Origin: Candidatus Enterococcus leclercqii
GTDB taxonomy: Bacteria; Bacillota; Bacilli; Lactobacillales; Enterococcaceae
NCBI RefSeq assembly: GCF_009933135.1
Contig: NZ_MAEH01000010.1
Coordinates: forward strand, 62,001-126,000
Direction of reading: 5' to 3'
DNA: 64,000 nt
Shown here piece after piece: positions 63,197 through 64,000 of this stretch. Positions within the stretch are counted from its first letter, which is position 1. Each line of letters begins with the position of its first letter. The position numbers were made by a program, and so were the translations under genes. Under the pieces are notes generated by a model. That model was given only the letters and a program-made list of their open reading frames with translations. It ran no database searches and was not told the origin of the DNA.

Positions 63197-63418
63197 ATGG
63201 CAATGGGGGGAATTCTGATGAAAGAAAAAAACTGGAAGCAAAATCTGTTGGCAGGTCTCTTGCTGGCATTGAAAATCTGGGTGCCTATCGCAGTGCTCTT
63301 GCTTTTGGTCAGTTGGCTGTTTCATCCGGAATTTTTGCGCACCTCTGGGGTATATGTCCAATCATTTGCAGTAGTCTGGATAATGGCTGAAACAGCTGTA
63401 GTTATCAGACGACGCTAA
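63197..63418 (+). CDS. Small membrane protein of unknown function
   Basis: A 73-residue protein with two hydrophobic helices, at about 18-43 (LLAGLLLALKIWVPIAVLLLLV) and 52-68, ending in RRR. Starts at 63197 (GGAGGG Shine-Dalgarno) and 63218 (GGGGGG) are both possible; the second would give MKEKNWKQN and 66 residues. I do not recognise a family. Confidence 0.6.
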   Translation: MAMGGILMKEKNWKQNLLAGLLLALKIWVPIAVLLLLVSWLFHPEFLRTSGVYVQSFAVVWIMAETAVVIRRR

Positions 63419-63467
63419 CTTCTATCTTGATTAGCGTGGCAGATAAATCGCTGCTCCCTCAGTAGGC

Positions 63468-63504
63468 GGTGCTAGTGGCTTAAAAGTTGCAGGCACCTTT
63501 TTTA
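63468..63504 (+). terminator. Probable terminator after small membrane protein gene
   Basis: GGTGC and GCACC pair at the base of a long, otherwise weak stem, followed by TTTTTTATTTT. Confidence 0.5.
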
Positions 63505-63666
63505 TTTTCCCGGAGTAGTCTACACAAAAGTGACACTCTTTCGCCTAGTAAAATCCATCTATGTTTTCTAATGTGGCAGGTAGCTATCCGTTTAAAAAAA
63601 TAGTAAGTCATTTTTTGTGGATATGAGATAATGGAGGAAAGTCAATTCCAACAAGGAGGAAAAAAG

Positions 63667-64000
63667 ATGTCACAGCCTCACTACAAAATCGCTTTTTTCG
63701 ATATTGACGGTACGCTGGCGGACAATGAATTGCCGCAAGATATGGGGATTTATGCACGGATTCCTGAATCTGCGCGCCAAGCACTGAGAAAACTAAAGGA
63801 AAATGACATTGAGCCGGTGATCGCGACTGGCCGCAATTATCAAGCAATCCACCGGCTGGCAGAAAAATTGGGAGTTGAAAGTGTGATCTCATCGAACGGC
63901 GCCCATGTGGTGTATCAAGGAAAAACACTGGTGACCCATCGGCTGGGAGCGGAGATTTTGACTAGCATCCAACAAGAATTGACGGCCCAGGGATTGCCTT
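63667..64000 (+). CDS. Cof-type HAD phosphatase (partial, runs off right edge)
   Basis: The first 111 residues of a HAD-IIB phosphatase. FFDIDGTL with nucleophile D12 is followed by VIATGRNYQAI (Thr motif) and ISSNGAHVVYQG, which marks the Cof/YidA group. The start follows AAGGAGGAAAAAAG. These enzymes act on sugar phosphates or cofactors such as FMN and PLP; the C-terminal half and exact subgroup lie outside the window. Confidence 0.9.
   Translation, partial: MSQPHYKIAFFDIDGTLADNELPQDMGIYARIPESARQALRKLKENDIEPVIATGRNYQAIHRLAEKLGVESVISSNGAHVVYQGKTLVTHRLGAEILTSIQQELTAQGLP

Overview
The window reads as a chromosomal segment of a low-to-mid-GC member of the Lactobacillales, most likely an Enterococcus or a close relative. 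The basis is gene order and protein style: the spx-mecA-coiA-pepF neighbourhood, rpmG-secE-nusG, rplK-rplA and rplJ-rplL, a LmrCD-like ABC pair, ABC-type carbohydrate uptake and CcpA-type cre boxes. No tRNA, rRNA, CRISPR array, phage or insertion sequence was recognised. Almost every operon ends in a clear intrinsic terminator.

Layout. 0-8.3 kb: tail of an ABC ATPase, then sbcD-sbcC (DNA-end nuclease) and a SWIM/SNF2 helicase. 8.4-21.3 kb: a HAD phosphatase, an ABC exporter, an AT-rich spacer, spx, mecA, coiA, pepF, an AraC regulator and a divergent heterodimeric ABC exporter. 21.3-31.7 kb: cutC, rlmA, a possible small RNA, a broken gene, a membrane acyltransferase, a membrane-anchored XRE regulator, trmL, a histidine phosphatase, recD2 and a lipid-kinase-like gene. 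31.8-32.2 kb: a minus-strand structured RNA candidate of about 290 nt. 32.4-36.1 kb: a preQ1-I riboswitch with queT, a very acidic small protein, rpmG-secE-nusG, a lipoprotein hydrolase and an RmlC-like cupin. 36.3-39.7 kb: a TetR regulator divergent from an ABC-2 exporter.

39.9-48.8 kb is a fructan/sucrose-type locus: two LplB/YtcP-like permeases, a binding lipoprotein, a cytosolic GH32 enzyme, a LacI regulator, a membrane-anchored GH32-like protein and a fructokinase. Two near-identical LacI-type operators and a cre-like box lie at its promoter. 49.0-57.2 kb is a separate alpha-mannoside locus: a GntR/UTRA regulator divergent from a long ManA-like isomerase with an extra N-terminal domain, a ROK kinase lacking the zinc motif, a GH38 alpha-mannosidase and a DUF5054/GH38-like protein. 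It has no transporter of its own.

57.3-64 kb: sdaAB-sdaAA (serine dehydratase), a NagB-like sugar-phosphate isomerase under a cre box, rplK-rplA and rplJ-rplL with autoregulatory leaders, a small membrane protein and the start of a Cof-type HAD phosphatase cut by the window edge.

I found no clear-cut new defence or mobile system. The strongest candidates for something undescribed are the two structured RNA candidates (near 23.1-23.25 kb and 31.83-32.15 kb), the transporter-less alpha-mannoside operon with its fused isomerase, and the membrane-anchored GH32-like protein.
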